Below, in pieces: positions 34,256-45,725 of a DNA stretch of 64,000 bases. The stretch covers positions 43,691,549 to 43,755,548 of the forward strand of contig CP136067.1 of the NCBI GenBank assembly GCA_032622095.1. Direction: 5' to 3'. Numbering within the stretch: position 1 is the first letter of the stretch; the number at the start of each line of letters is the position of its first letter. Both the position numbers and the translations under genes were made by a program. The notes under the pieces were generated by a model. It did no database searches. It was not told the origin of the DNA and saw only the letters and a program-made list of their open reading frames with translations. This DNA comes from Siphonodentalium dalli. Its lineage: Eukaryota; Mollusca; Scaphopoda; Gadilida; Siphonodentaliidae.

Positions 34256-35881
34256 TTACTCAATAAGACTCCACTGAAAAGGGAGCGCACCCTCATCAAA
34301 AAAAAAGTCACTGAGTTCGTCCCTCACTTCACGAGCATCGACATTCGGAACAGTTGTCGAATCTCCAATATCTCCAGTTGCAGTCAACTGTGCATTATGT
34401 TCAGCATATCGTAAACATCCGCTCTGCGAAACACCTAAATCCGCATCCTTCCCAAGAAAATTGTGAAGAGCAATGCATGCACGGACTACCCGATTCACGT
34501 TATCGGTGTCCAACTGTATGGACCCTAGAAGTATTCTAAATCTAGCCACCAAAACACCAAATGCACACTCGACGGTCCTACGTGCCCTCGAAAGTCGGTA
34601 ATTGAAAACTTTCTGATCACCAATGGCTGTTCGATGGGGATACGGCTTCATTAGGTGATTGCTTAATGCGAAAGCGTCATCACCAACAAGGAAATACGGT
34701 ATGCTCAGTGTTCTGTTAGGACTGGAAAGTGGACTAGCATCTGGGAAGTTCTGCTGTATATCACACATCCCACTGTCCTTGAAAATGCCACCATCAGCAC
34801 TACTCCCTGGTGATCCCAGATCATAACAAATAAATTTTCCCGTTGCATCAACTACAGCCATCAGAACAATGCTCTCGTAGTCCTTATAGTTCCGATGATC
34901 GCATGCACTGTCAGACGGCCTCCGAATTTCAATGTGTTTCCCATCGATTGCACCCAAGCAATGAGGAAACTGCCACATTTTGTCAAAGTTATCTGCGTGG
35001 AGCAACCACTCTTGCTTGTTTTCGGGCATTCTCAAGAAATCTCCCTGTAGAGTGTCGTAAATAGCATCACAAACTTCCGGAATAAACGCACCAATGATTG
35101 ATCTGGCGATTCTGGAAGTGAAGTGTAGACTTGTGTACGTTTCCCCTGTAGCAAGAAATCTGAGTGTTGTGGCAAGTTTTTCATATGGAGTCAACGCTGA
35201 TCTCATAACTGTATCTTGTTTCGCAATCAATGGGGTCACTTTTTGCAATACGGTATGGAACTCCGACTTGTTCAGCCTGAAGAAAAAAGAAAACACCATG
35301 TAAAGTAGCTCATAACATATTTTGACAAATTATCACCCCCTCCCATATGCAATCATAGAATGGGCCATATTTTATACGCTGAAAACGACGCAGACGACAC
35401 AGACGCCGAAAACACAGAATGCCAAAATAACTTTACTGCAAATACGCACGCATTCTCACCCAAGAACATTCGCACGATGCGTTGTAATGTATAGGCCCCC
35501 GGTGGCACTGGAACTATGTACATCATGGGACTGTGGCACCAGCCATCAACTCACCCTATAATATATTTTATATTGTCCACCCATGTGAAATGGTTATGTC
35601 TCAATAGTAATACTCTCCTGGTAATATGCACCTATCAACATAAACATTTATATTTACCTCGTGAAGTTGGTGAATTCTTTCTCATCCGCGTCTTCTAATT
35701 CCTGCAGTAGACTGTGAGAAATTCCATACCGGTTCCGTTCTAGGGTGGAGTTCATTGGTTTTGTCCAGCACTTACGATTTAGATGTCGTTTTGTTCGTTC
35801 CAGTTCTCCCAATAGTAACGTGCCCAGACCCACAAGGGCCAACAACGTATCATCATTCGACCGTACATGTGAACGCGACAT
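34256..35881 (-). CDS. PIF/Harbinger DDE transposase (two exons)
   Basis: Exon 1 is 35658-35881 and exon 2 is 34256-35276; the intron of 381 bp has donor ACGAG|GTAAAT and acceptor TTTTCTTCAG. Joined coding length is 1245 bases, 414 residues, in frame (NFTR|LNKSEF). The N-terminal exon (WTKPMNSTLERNRYGISHSL, then DADEKEFTNF) matches the helical region found before Harbinger nucleases. The catalytic triad is visible: Asp186 in CLGAIDGKHIE, an Asp near 274 in FLVGDDAF, and Glu311 in RRTVECAFGVL. The C-terminus is acidic (DELSDFFFDEG). I chose the ATG at 35881 (MSRSHVRS); an in-frame ATG at 35965 would add 28 residues. The length is usual for the family and no key residue is missing. It acts on the terminal repeats at 31387 and 36429. 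Confidence 0.85.
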
Positions 35882-36429
35882 AACACTTATAACTGATCGC
35901 AATGTTTGACCCACTTTTATATATGCTGAGAAATTACACCGGTGATTTGTTCTTAGTAAGAACAATCATGACTGTTGACAGAAACAAGGTATTCATTAAG
36001 TTATCAAGTGGACTTGTGTGTTAGCATTAAAATATAACATTGCGTGTTGAGTAAAGATCAACAGCGACAAGACATTCGGTTAGATAAATCATTGAGATGT
36101 CGATCTCGACGCTGATAGAGCTTGGAAAATACTCATTGTGTGAATGTGCGGCGGGCGACATGGCTCACTATGGCACAGAAATATGACGACCAAGTGTCAC
36201 CAATATTGCACCATAATTAATTGTCACACCTACTATGCCATCGAAACTGTGATACGTGTGTCCGCAGCCAATGGCTTAATTAGATATAATATACTCACAC
36301 ATTCACTCATATTCAATGTTGATAAAATTCCGACGACACATTTATGTCATGATGCATTCTACACAATTTTGTTTAAGATCAAATGTAACACATATTGTGT
36401 AGTATTTATACACATTTGTTCTAAGAGTG

Positions 36430-36870
36430 CAAAGCGTGTTTTGTGAATAATATCGCATTGCTATCATCATTATGTGATACTAATATTCTTGTGGAAATTA
36501 TCATAATTTGATAAATGTTATTTCTAAATTATAACCTACAACGAAGACCGTCGTCCCTTTAAAGATCCTCACAATGATAACTTGTGGAAGAGATCGATTT
36601 GTATGCACATACTGTCGAATGTGTGTCGGGTGGAATGACAAGCGCCACCGTCAACTCGCAAACTTAGCTGTCACTACGACAATTACAAAGGGTCTTTAGA
36701 ATATCGTGTAATGACAACCAGCCCTCTTGCTCTCTTCGCATTTGAACAAAATTGAAAGAAAGTTCGATTGTGTCTGTGTTGTTACTGTTGTAACGGCCAT
36801 ATATATAGTTTATACACATCGATTATTGGAAGCTATACACTGAAATACAGAGAGCGTAGTGGTTGTAATC
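36430..36870. other. Intergenic, nothing recognised
   Basis: Sequence between the Harbinger right end and the next TTAA MITE. No open frame, repeat or RNA gene was recognised. Confidence 0.4.
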
Positions 36871-37161
36871 TTAACCCTTTTGTTACTAAATAAACTCTCT
36901 CATTTAGGTTATAAAAGTATACATAGGACAATTGCATAGGAATGATATATTATGCAGCTGCATGCAGATATATGTTCAGGAAATCTAAGCAAACGACAAA
37001 CAGATCTACGAAATGATAATTTAAGTGCAGAAGATTTCTATTAATTAGTGGTAAATGTTCAAATAATAAGTTCATCAAATAACCTTTGTTGAACTTATCA
37101 TCTGAACATTTCATATAAGGGAGCTACTCGCCAATGAGTATTTGTAGAAAAAAATGGTTGG
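36871..37161 (+). mobile_element. TTAA MITE, 'CCTATACTAAAT' family
   Basis: TTAACCCTTTTGTTACTAAA at left; the right end has decayed (TTTGTAGAAAAAAATGGTTGG) and runs directly into the following hairpin element. The inside contains TTGTTGAACTTATCATCTGA as in the other copies. Confidence 0.6.
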
Positions 37162-37847
37162 CCCTTCCTGCCTGGAGCTTCCTGAATTTTGCGAAAACCC
37201 TGTGCCAATGCATTCTCTTATATATGCGATTCTCCCACAGGGAGCCTCACATATATAAGATAATACATTGGCCTAACACTAATTACTTTGATATTATAAG
37301 CCAGTATAAGTTTGATAAGTTAGGCGAGTTGGGCCAGGGTGGTCGGATTTGCCACGTGTGCTGAGATTTTTCATTTTCGGCTCAGGATTATTTCTGCCTG
37401 TCTGCCTGTCTGCCCGTTGATTTTGTGTTTACACGTGTAAATGGCACTGTCTGATGGTACATTATGCATACACTGTGAATGAGGCTGCTTGTGTTACAAA
37501 TCATTTGATTAATATGAGTCATTGATCTGTTGATAAGACTACTCATAGACAGTCATATAAATATATATATGTATAATCCATGTGTAAGAATCATGTTTTG
37601 TTATGCCATTTGGATATACAATTTATGAGAATACGTGTAACACTTTGAGAGCAAGAATATTCTCTATTCCCACCAAATATCCACAGCATGCAGAGGGTTT
37701 CACATCACTTTAACATGGGCAACGCCGGGTAACCCTGCTAGTTATCTTATAAATGCGAGGCTCTCTTGAGTCTCGCATATATAATAGGATGCACTGGCAC
37801 ATGTTATTTAATGCTGCACAGCACAATTCCCGTAATGAAAGGGTAAA
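37158..37847. mobile_element. Twin-hairpin TTAA element, subfamily 2, split by a Helitron
   Basis: It matches the intact copy 47146-47408 read on the other strand: GGAGCTTCCTGAATTTTGCG, hairpin 1 (GCCAATGCATTCTCTTATAT...), GCCTAACA, then the start of hairpin 2 (AAGCCAGT). Hairpin 2 resumes at 37742 (TTATCTTATAAATGCGAGGC) and the element ends near AATGAAAGGGTAA. The insert is 37309-37741. Confidence 0.65.
37309..37741 (+). mobile_element. Helitron-like element, family C, inserted in hairpin 2
   Basis: The 3' end CATGGGCAACGCCGGGTAAC then CCTGCTAG resembles that at 30560, and both are followed by TTATCT. The 5' terminus is diverged (no TC), but CTGCCTGTCTGCCTGTCTGC near 37397 replaces the (TCTG)n of the family start. 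Confidence 0.55.
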
Positions 37848-38130
37848 ACAAGTAAAGAGCAAAGTTTTATTCGATCCTAATTTGAATGGAAACGCAATCG
37901 TTGTTTCTCGCGTTGCATCAACCACATATTCGCAGCAACATGCGCGTGTTTGTACGTGTCCTGCATGCATAACATAGCTTACTGCCAAATCCCATTATAA
38001 CCATCAATATCTTTCATCATCATACCGTGAACTTTGTACATTATATTGGTTAAAATAAAATATGTTAAAACTAAAATAGCATACTCTGCTTTTACTTAAA
38101 TAACACGATGAGGAAAATGTCCCGAATACT
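37848..38130. other. Intergenic, nothing recognised
   Basis: Short AT-rich interval. No gene or repeat identified. Confidence 0.4.
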
Positions 38131-38354
38131 CCTTGTCACTGAGTCGCGGCCATATTGGATCCATCCAGCCCGTTCCGTTTGTTTAGTGCTACAGGTCTAA
38201 GTTCTGAAGTAACATTCCATAAATGGAGATTTTGAATATTCATGAATTCCAAATATGGATCGAATGCTATACTCCAGAACATTTGACATGTACATGTAGC
38301 ACTAAAAAGAACCAGGCTCGAAGGATCCAATATGGCCGCGACTCAATGACAAGG
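38131..38354. mobile_element. MITE, 'CACTGAGTCGCGGCC' family, complete copy
   Basis: Ends CCTTGTCACTGAGTCGCGGC and GCCGCGACTCAATGACAAGG are inverted over about 32 bases with one mismatch. Subterminal TAGTGCTACAGGTC and TGTAGCACTA are also inverted. Length 224 bp. Confidence 0.8.
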
Positions 38355-38752
38355 CAATACAATACAACACTTTATTTCACTCAAATAATCATATACATGT
38401 GTAACATGATGTCATTAAAAATAACAATCTTGAATCAATGAATGCATGGCGTTGGTGGTACTTGTGTGTTTTTCTCAAATCAATAATTTTCGATATCTTG
38501 TAATAGAGGGTGTGTATATCTAACGAATGGTACTGGTACATATCAGGGGCATATTATGGTGGTATTAGGGTGGCGGTGAACCGATCATTGTATTCAGTGC
38601 TCGTATAAATTCGCCTAGTTTGTGAAGATATACAGGGTATCTTAGGGTCTCTGGTATTAAACATTTGTCCTAAGTTGTGTAAGCTTGCCGACCTTGACCT
38701 TGTCAGTGTTGGTGATAAGTAACACCTTCTCGGTGATTCAGTGTTTTCGCAA

Positions 38753-39214
38753 TTAAACCTTTACCCAACAGAACGGCCATGTGCCAATGCATTCTCTTAT
38801 ATATGCGAGTCGACCATAGGTCGCCTCGCATATATAAGAGAATACATTGGCTTAACACATATTAAAATTCTAAAATTGTCAAAGAATGTAGAAAAATATT
38901 ATAAATTTATTTTTAAATGTAAGAAAAAATTCTAAAATTGTTAAAGAATGTAAGAAAAAATGGTAAAAAGTGTTAAAAAAAGATTTGTTTAGGCCAATGC
39001 ATTCTCTTATATATGCGAGGCGACCTATGGTCGACTCGCATATATAAGAGAATGCATTGGCACAGGGTATAACTGTAACCATCACAATGTGGTCAATGAA
39101 CCGGTTCCAATGATATCCATATTTGTATGGTGTTATTGAGACAGACCGAAGATATTTTAGGCTGTTGAAGCTTTATTTGGGCGTTTTTGGCCGGTTTGTT
39201 GGGTAAATGGTTAA
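38753..39214. mobile_element. Twin-hairpin TTAA element, subfamily 1, copy 1
   Basis: TTAAACCTTTACCCAACAGA at left, TTGTTGGGTAAATGGTTAA at right. Hairpins of 69 bp at 38783-38851 and 38993-39061, the second being the reverse complement of the first. TTAA duplication and CCCTTT-type ends suggest piggyBac-related mobilisation (inference). Confidence 0.8.
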
Positions 39215-39381
39215 AGGTATAATGTTATTCATCTCATATCACACCAGCAACATGCTTAGCATAAGTATCGTTTGTCTTCTTTGTGTTCAGAATCATTCAC
39301 TTCCCCCATGAGCCTGTTTCAATCGGTGGACGATGGTTTCGGCATCGGAAGCGGTCAATAGAGAATGCATCCCCGTGCATA

Positions 39382-39522
39382 TACAGTAATGCTCTAAATA
39401 ATCGACTCCTTAGGGGAGAGCTTTCCTATGAATGGCAACAAGCCATATTTCCGACTAAATCGTGAAAAGTTACCCATAATTCTGCTGTGGTTAAGGAGTC
39501 GATTACTTAGGGCATAACTGTA
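39382..39522. mobile_element. Tc1/mariner-like MITE, copy 1
   Basis: TA target; ends CAGTAATGCTCTAAATAATC and GATTACTTAGGGCATAACTG. ACTCCTTA/TAAGGAGT extends the inverted repeat. A second copy is 43373-43513. Assignment rests on the TA duplication and CAGT start. Confidence 0.7.
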
Positions 39523-39832
39523 CATTAGTAGCTATACACATATTAGTATAAGGGTCAATATTACACTATGAGCTTACTCGATCGCCACGGTTGCATCGAT
39601 CGATAGAAGGATGACAGAGATCTATATTTATGGGGGGGGGGCAATTCCCTTTTTCTGGGGAAATACATTTCAGCATCTCGTTTACAAGTCTTTTACTGCG
39701 ATAACGATGGTGTGTATACGTTCACTAATTGTGACTGGATGCCATTGGGGACTGTTTTGTATGCTATCCCCGATGGGTTTTTTTTGTGTGTGTCACCTGT
39801 TAATGCAAACAACCTTATTACAGATCCGAACC

Positions 39833-40360
39833 TTAAAGATACGGGCGGCGTTGGCGGTGGGTATGCTGTTATAATATTCACCTCATCAAAAACCGCCATA
39901 AACAGAAAGAATAGTAAAATATAGACAGATATTGTTCTTATACCAATCATAAATATGGCGTAAACAGTATGTTATTGTCACTTTTCCCCCTTTGTTATGT
40001 AAACAAAAGCAAAAAACGTCACGTTTCCTGGCTTTTGTTTAGATCCGGATATGGTAAACATAAAGAGCGTTATTTGTTACTGTTATCCTGATATGGAAAT
40101 AATAAAGAGCGTTTATATCATTTTTGTGTGATTAACCAATAGATTTGCGCTGTGTTATGTAAACAGAAGCACAACTTCTATAACACGAGCAGGCTCTTGT
40201 TTACGTACACCATCGTACGTCATGACGACAGTATACTATTTACGCGCTGATTATGTTTGGCATATGAACAAAACTATATATATATATTCTGTATCCTTCT
40301 GTTCATGGCGATTTGAACAAATATGAATATTTCTGCAACGAACGCCGCCCGTGCCTTTAA
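39833..40360. mobile_element. TTAA element, 'ACGGGCGGCG' family
   Basis: TTAA + AGATACGGGCGGCGTT at left and AACGCCGCCCGTGCCT + TTAA at right. Two inverted GTTATGTAAACA(A/G)AAGC segments and several AAAGAGCGTT words inside. Length 528 bp. Copies at 47405-47906 and, truncated, 30725. Confidence 0.8.
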
Positions 40361-41328
40361 TGATATATCGTGCTATATTTATTTATTTGATTGATCATAT
40401 GTTTCTAAACTCATCAATAAACACTGTATACTCATATATACCTATCTCTTGTATTCCTATTTTGTTGTCTGACTCATTCATGTTATCAAAGACCATTAAA
40501 GCGTATCTTATCTTACCATACTGTATATGTTGCACCATAAATCAATAAAAAGTCCCTCTCACTTTATCTTCAGTAAACTGCAAAGAGTATTCCATGTTGG
40601 TATCATCCTGATATGATACTATTTCCTTGCTTTTGGCAGCGGTTCATGTATTTTGGTCACTGGACTGAAGTATACAAGTGATAACTAGTCGTTGTTTTGT
40701 CAGATTGGTGATACAGTATGGCATTCATATTAAAATGTATATAATTAATTAGATTGTTACATTAAATTCACATCTCCGAAACTTTGAACGTATTTTACTA
40801 TAATTGTTCCACATCTGAGTACCCGGTATGTATGCAATTGTTTTTTAAGGAAAACAATTAATTGCATGTAGTGCTAGAATGTTGTGTCACCTCTTTCTCT
40901 GTGGTAAGACAATATACCAACCCTTAATTTGTGAGAAAATGGCTGGGAACACATTTTTCACTGTTAAGAAAACTATTTTCTTAGTGTATTACCACTTACT
41001 TGATATAATAAATGAACTTTCTAAATGTTAGAAATTGCAAGAAAGACATTTTCTTATATTTCTAGAAATTTGAGAATATTTTTCTTACTTTTGTCTAGAA
41101 AGTAAGAAAGTGCCAACAAGAAAATTTGTAAGTATACTCCCAAATTGTGTGGTATTTTCTAGCCTTGTAAAATAATTTCTTAAAAATTTGGCAGTGTACT
41201 GGAAAGTTCTCAAACGATATATAGATGTTAAGTAAGCTCTTTCATACCAGTATAGTTGTGTATACATCGGCTGTATATATGACCAACATCCGCATTCTAT
41301 CTCGACAACGAATACTCAAATTTATAGG
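40361..41328. other. Intergenic, downstream of the TRIM-NHL gene
   Basis: AT-rich; GAAAGACATTTTCTT-like repeats of (A)GAAA(A)TTT at 40930-41190. No gene recognised. Confidence 0.4.
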
Positions 41329-41334
41329 TTTATT
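41329..41334 (-). terminator. Polyadenylation signal of the TRIM-NHL gene
   Basis: TTTATT on plus is AATAAA on minus, 57 bases after the stop codon. Confidence 0.55.
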
Positions 41335-41390
41335 ATAAATCTCGTGAAGCAATTGTGGAATTTTCCCTGGAAGTGAATGAAAACTTGTTT

Positions 41391-42658
41391 TCAAATGTTT
41401 CCGACAGCGTTGACGGTGACATCTTTGGCTGCTTTATCCAGAAGTTTATACACAGACACACAGTAAGATTTGATGCCGCCATGCGTCACGAAGAGTTTAT
41501 GTTGTATCTTCCCAAAACGGAACTCAAGCCCTTGGGGTCGATAAATTCCGCGATCAGACGACAGCACGTTATGCAAAAAGTCACCGTCATGTGAAAACAT
41601 ACAAATCCTGTTATTATAATGATCTGCCACAAAAATACTTCCATCGCTGTCAGTGGTCACATCGTGAGGAAACCGAAGCTGTCCGTTCCGTCGGCCATAG
41701 CTTCCAAACTTTCTAACGAACCGCCCCAGTTTGTCAAAAACTTTAACGCAGTGATTCCCGGAATCGGACACTAATATACGTTTACTGTATCGACAAACCG
41801 TCACGTAGCGAGGACATGAAAATTTACCAGAATCACAATCGTTAAGTTTTCCGATGGTCTGACCTTTTGAGTTCAGTAACATCACAGAATCAGATATTAT
41901 GTCGGTGACTATAATAGTTCCGTTGTTATTTACAGCCAATCCAGACGGACCGATCAAGTCATCGTTTGTATACAATCGAGTTAATTCCGAGTTCAACTGA
42001 AGTGTTATCAAACAGCTTGCTCTATTCAATGTACAAACTATGGTTCCGTCTGCAGCGATGGTTGCTGCTATGGGGAGAGTTCCGGCCCCTGTTTGAATTG
42101 ACCTTTTGAACTTTCCGTATTTTGAGAAAACCTGCAGTCTGTTATTGAGCTTATCGGTTACCAACGATACGCCGTTGTAATAATGTACTATATGAGTAGC
42201 GTCGTTGAACTCGCCATCGGCGAAACCCTTGCGGCCGAATTTGTTGAGCAAATAGGCACGATATAGTCCGCTGTCACTTTCCTCCTCATCATAAGATAGA
42301 TTGTCGCACGAGAGTGTACCGGTACATGTAGATGCACCACTGCTCCCACTAGAATACCCGAGGTCATCAGAGGTTATGCCAAATAAGCTACTATCCATGC
42401 TAATTATAGACATTCTTCTTTGGCTGAGTAAGGAACCCCGTCGTGTTCCTCCGTAACCTGTCGAGGGCCTCGCTCGTTCTTTTTCGCTTCCCATTCCGGA
42501 ACTTCTTGGCCAGATTATGGCACAAGAAGTTACATTCTTTGCCACAAGATGTGTGTTTTTTTCAATTTGTTGCGCATGACCTCCACTGAAGCCACATTTT
42601 GAGTTAATATCCTTCATGCATATTATATCACAGTTGCAAAGTCGTGCTTTGTCGTCAG
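41391..42658 (-). CDS. TRIM-NHL protein, last exon (end of B-box, linker, NHL propeller)
   Basis: The open frame continues upstream of its first Met to an acceptor (TTATATTTTCAG; AG at 42659-42660), giving about 422 residues from RLCNCDIICMKD onward. That start, with CGFSGGHAQQIEK, has the C-x-CD-x2-C...C...H spacing of the end of a B-box zinc finger, so the RING and the first half of the B-box should be on an earlier exon at higher coordinates, which I did not find. A Ser/Gly-rich linker (about 60 residues, SSGSSGASTCTG) follows instead of a filamin domain. The last 270 residues are NHL repeats of a six-bladed propeller: GVSLVTDKLNNRLQVF, GTIIVTDIISDSVMLL, RILVSDSGNHCVKVF, GSIFVADHYNNRICMF. 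TRIM-NHL proteins are ubiquitin ligases or RNA-binding regulators. Absence of filamin resembles the TRIM32 layout, but orthology is not claimed. Confidence 0.75.
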
Positions 42659-42744
42659 CTGAAAATATAAATGTGTTTTAACACCAAACTTATTTGTTCA
42701 GAATTAGGGTGTGACGATTATCCTCCCCAGATGACACTGACCAA
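42659..42744 (-). other. Start of the TRIM-NHL upstream intron
   Basis: Intron sequence on the minus strand, running into the foldback element at 42745. The partner donor is unknown. Confidence 0.4.
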
Positions 42745-43930
42745 TATGGGAGGCCAAATTCACATTTAATAATTAATTGTGCTTAAGCGCAATCATTGCG
42801 CTTAAGCGCAATTAATTGCGCTTAAGCGTAATTATTTGCGCTTAAGCACAATTCATGATTATATGTAACAAAACACCCCTGGTGAATAAATAGGTTTCTT
42901 CATAACTTAGCATTAACTCCTATTGACATGTCACTTCTTGGTTTCATTGGTTTGGATGGGTAGGGAGCTAGCCCAACTTCTTTATCAAAATGGCTGACTC
43001 GCAATAGTATCACCTTCTGTTTTAGTTGGAGCGATTTGTGATAGCATTATATTATCTTCGGTATATATTAGTTGGGGCTACTTGCAATAGCATTACTTTC
43101 TGTATTAGTCGGGGCGACATTGATTTTCTTCAATTTTCGAGTATACAGGCACACCATATGAGGGAAGCAAGCCCTCGGTGACACCACATTCACACTATAT
43201 GATCATGGAAATACTATAGATTTGTGCAAGAGCTGCTGATTTAATAAGAAAATCTAGAGCTTCAGGACTGAGACACCAAAGCTCCAGTAATTACACACCA
43301 TTTTTTGGACAGGGATGCTGATAATATGAAAATAGGGTTTTTTCCCCCTGATTTAAGTCAATAAGTAAACCATACAGTAATGCTCTAATTAATCGACTCC
43401 TTAACCACAGCAGAATTATGGATAACTTTTCAGGATTTAGTCGGAAATATGGCTTGTTGCCATTCATCGGAAAGCTCTCGGTTAAGAAGTCGATTAAATA
43501 GAGCATTACTGTATGTGGTAAGAAAGCCCTCATGCAGTGACACCGCATGCATGTATAGGATATTACCATAGTAAAGGCTAAAATCTGTGCAAAAATACAT
43601 TAAAAACATCATACAAAACATTACTAGAGTTCCGGGAAGGCGACATCAATTCTTTGGATAGAGGGATGCTGATAATATGTAATTAGGGGATTCTCCTTGT
43701 TGAACACATACTCACAGTTTGACTGTTGAGTACGGTACAGGTCAAAATTAGCCCAATGGTCATCTTGTGTTGCTAGGTGATACACCAGGTCATGCTAATA
43801 GTTTATGGGTAGGTTAGATAGTAGTCACAATTGTGCTTAAGCGTAATTAATTACGCTTAAGCGTAAATGCCCTATGTGGTATTTGCGCTTAAGCGCAATT
43901 CATTATTAAATGTGAATTTGGCCTCCCATA
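42745..43930. mobile_element. Foldback element with TATGGGAGGCC termini
   Basis: Ends TATGGGAGGCCAAATTCACA and TGTGAATTTGGCCTCCCATA are perfect inverted repeats continuing through ATTTAATAA and blocks of GCGCTTAAGCGCAATTAATT, a palindromic word repeated four times at the left (42778-42850) and three at the right (43834-43902). A Tc1-like MITE is nested at 43373. It lies in the TRIM-NHL intron or upstream region. Confidence 0.75.
43373..43513. mobile_element. Tc1/mariner-like MITE, copy 2
   Basis: TA + CAGTAATGCTCTAATTAATC at left; GATTAAATAGAGCATTACTG + TA at right. The inside matches the copy at 39382 on the opposite strand (CGGAAATATGGCTTGTTGCC). Confidence 0.75.
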
Positions 43931-44461
43931 GACCAACCGTTTCCGCGTTGTGGTGTGTGTTTTACCGTTGTGGTATATGTCGAAACGTCGTTGTAACTTG
44001 CTTGTTCTATGTTGTTGAAGTGGAGGCAACAGGAGGCGAGAGAAAAGTCGAGATGGAGAGGTAATGCGTATATATATTACAATGAACCTCCTGCAGTAGT
44101 GTAGGATATTAGACGAACACAACAACTGCATGACCACTTCCCTGTTTCTCTATTTGTTTATATAGGCCTGAGAAATAGTCTAAAGAAATTTCCAGGGTGA
44201 GCATTGTTCCCTCGACAGAAACACTTTATTTTCCCACCCCGAAATACATTTTGTGAATTGTGAATTGTTTAATGCATAAAGCCACCATTTAAGGTGGAAC
44301 ATACACGAACATATATACACTATATACATAAGATATTTCAACAAGCATTTTGGTATCATACTACATATGGATTATATAAGTATAAATTCATTTTAAAAAT
44401 CACGAGTCTATCTGTCGATCGACTCACACCAATAGTGATATATATACATACATATACATAC

Positions 44462-44494
<33 letters not shown>

Positions 44495-45725
44495 GCTATG
44501 TATACATATACACATATATATATACATAGACATATACATACATATATACATATATGAGTAATTACATATAGATGTAACTACATATATGAGTAATTACATA
44601 TAGAAGTAAATGCTGTCAATGCCAGATCATCAGTATAGTTGTAAGTTATTATCTCATTGACACCAGCTGGTTGTCTCCGCATAAGAACTATAATCACCGG
44701 TCATGTGGATAAAAACCACCATGCACTTCAAAATTACACAACAAGTGGATAAAATTCCAATCGAAGTTGGTCACTATCTTCTATTATTATGTCATATATA
44801 ATATATACATGTATACCTGTACTGAAATATATTGTATATTATATCCATACATCTCTGTAATGTCTCAACTTGACGATCAGAATAAACTGATAAACTAAAC
44901 TAGTTTATAAAAATTGACAACGGGTTTGTGGTTTTGATGGCCAACAACGTTGTGGTCTGACGGGGTTTTCGTCTTTCATGGAAATCTCAACATATGCAAT
45001 TGGTTATGTCTATTATATTACACTTTTTCGTGCGATAGATTTTGGAATTACAGACCATGATAGATATATAGATTATGATAAATAATGTATTGACAATTTA
45101 CACCCACTGGTGCGGGGGCAGATGTCATATATAATATCATGAAATATACAAGCAATATCAATATGTCCTCGATGGTTATATCGCTCATTAGAGCCATCAG
45201 TCAAATTAAAATCCGACTCTCGAACCGTATATCACGGCGAGCTTGTTCGAAAGTCTCATTTTAATTATACTGTGTTGTGAGAGCTATGAAAACAAGAAAA
45301 TCATAGTCAGAAATGGTAACGCCCTCAAGATCATATTATTAGGCATATATATAAGAAATTATCATATAAAATATATTGGTTTCATCAATGCACCACCTCA
45401 GAATTCCGTTAAAACAACTAATTCTTCAAATTATTACAACAACTATATACGGCTTCTTACTTGTTTTTCATTCACCACACCAGAAAGCCTCTAAATGCGG
45501 ACCAAAAATCTACTAATCGGAATAAATACCCGCCCGATACTTCCCAATTCGACCTGTATTCTACATTCCAACTGAGACATATTCTTCATCAGCAAAGTTA
45601 GCTGTTATTATGCATAGTGTTCCCGCAATAAAATCTTCAAGAGTGCCTGGCTGCCGGCCCAGCCATTGTTCATACCTAAATATCGAAAGCAATTAATGCG
45701 GTCATAAAAGTTAGATACTGCAACA
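43931..45725. other. Intergenic with microsatellite at 44440-44555
   Basis: ATATACATACATATACATAC / (TA)n tract at 44440-44555, then GAGTAATTACATATAGA repeats to 44610. No gene recognised; the missing TRIM-NHL 5' exons were looked for here without success. Confidence 0.5.

Larger units (their letters stand above)
31387..36429. mobile_element. Complete-looking PIF/Harbinger transposon, 5.04 kb
   Basis: Termini CACTCTTAGAACAAATGTGT (left) and ACACATTTGTTCTAAGAGTG (right) are inverted, and the similarity runs inward through about 300 bases of the right end and about 510 of the left, the difference being a 200-bp insert in the left arm. Inside are the two proteins standard for Harbingers: a SANT/MADF-type DNA-binding protein and a DDE nuclease, convergent and both intact. 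The 3-bp target duplication typical of the group is not obvious (ACA at left, CAA at right). Confidence 0.85.

Noticed and set aside
44294-44557. 87-codon Tyr/Ile/His-rich frame
   Set aside because: It is the translation of a TATACATA microsatellite.
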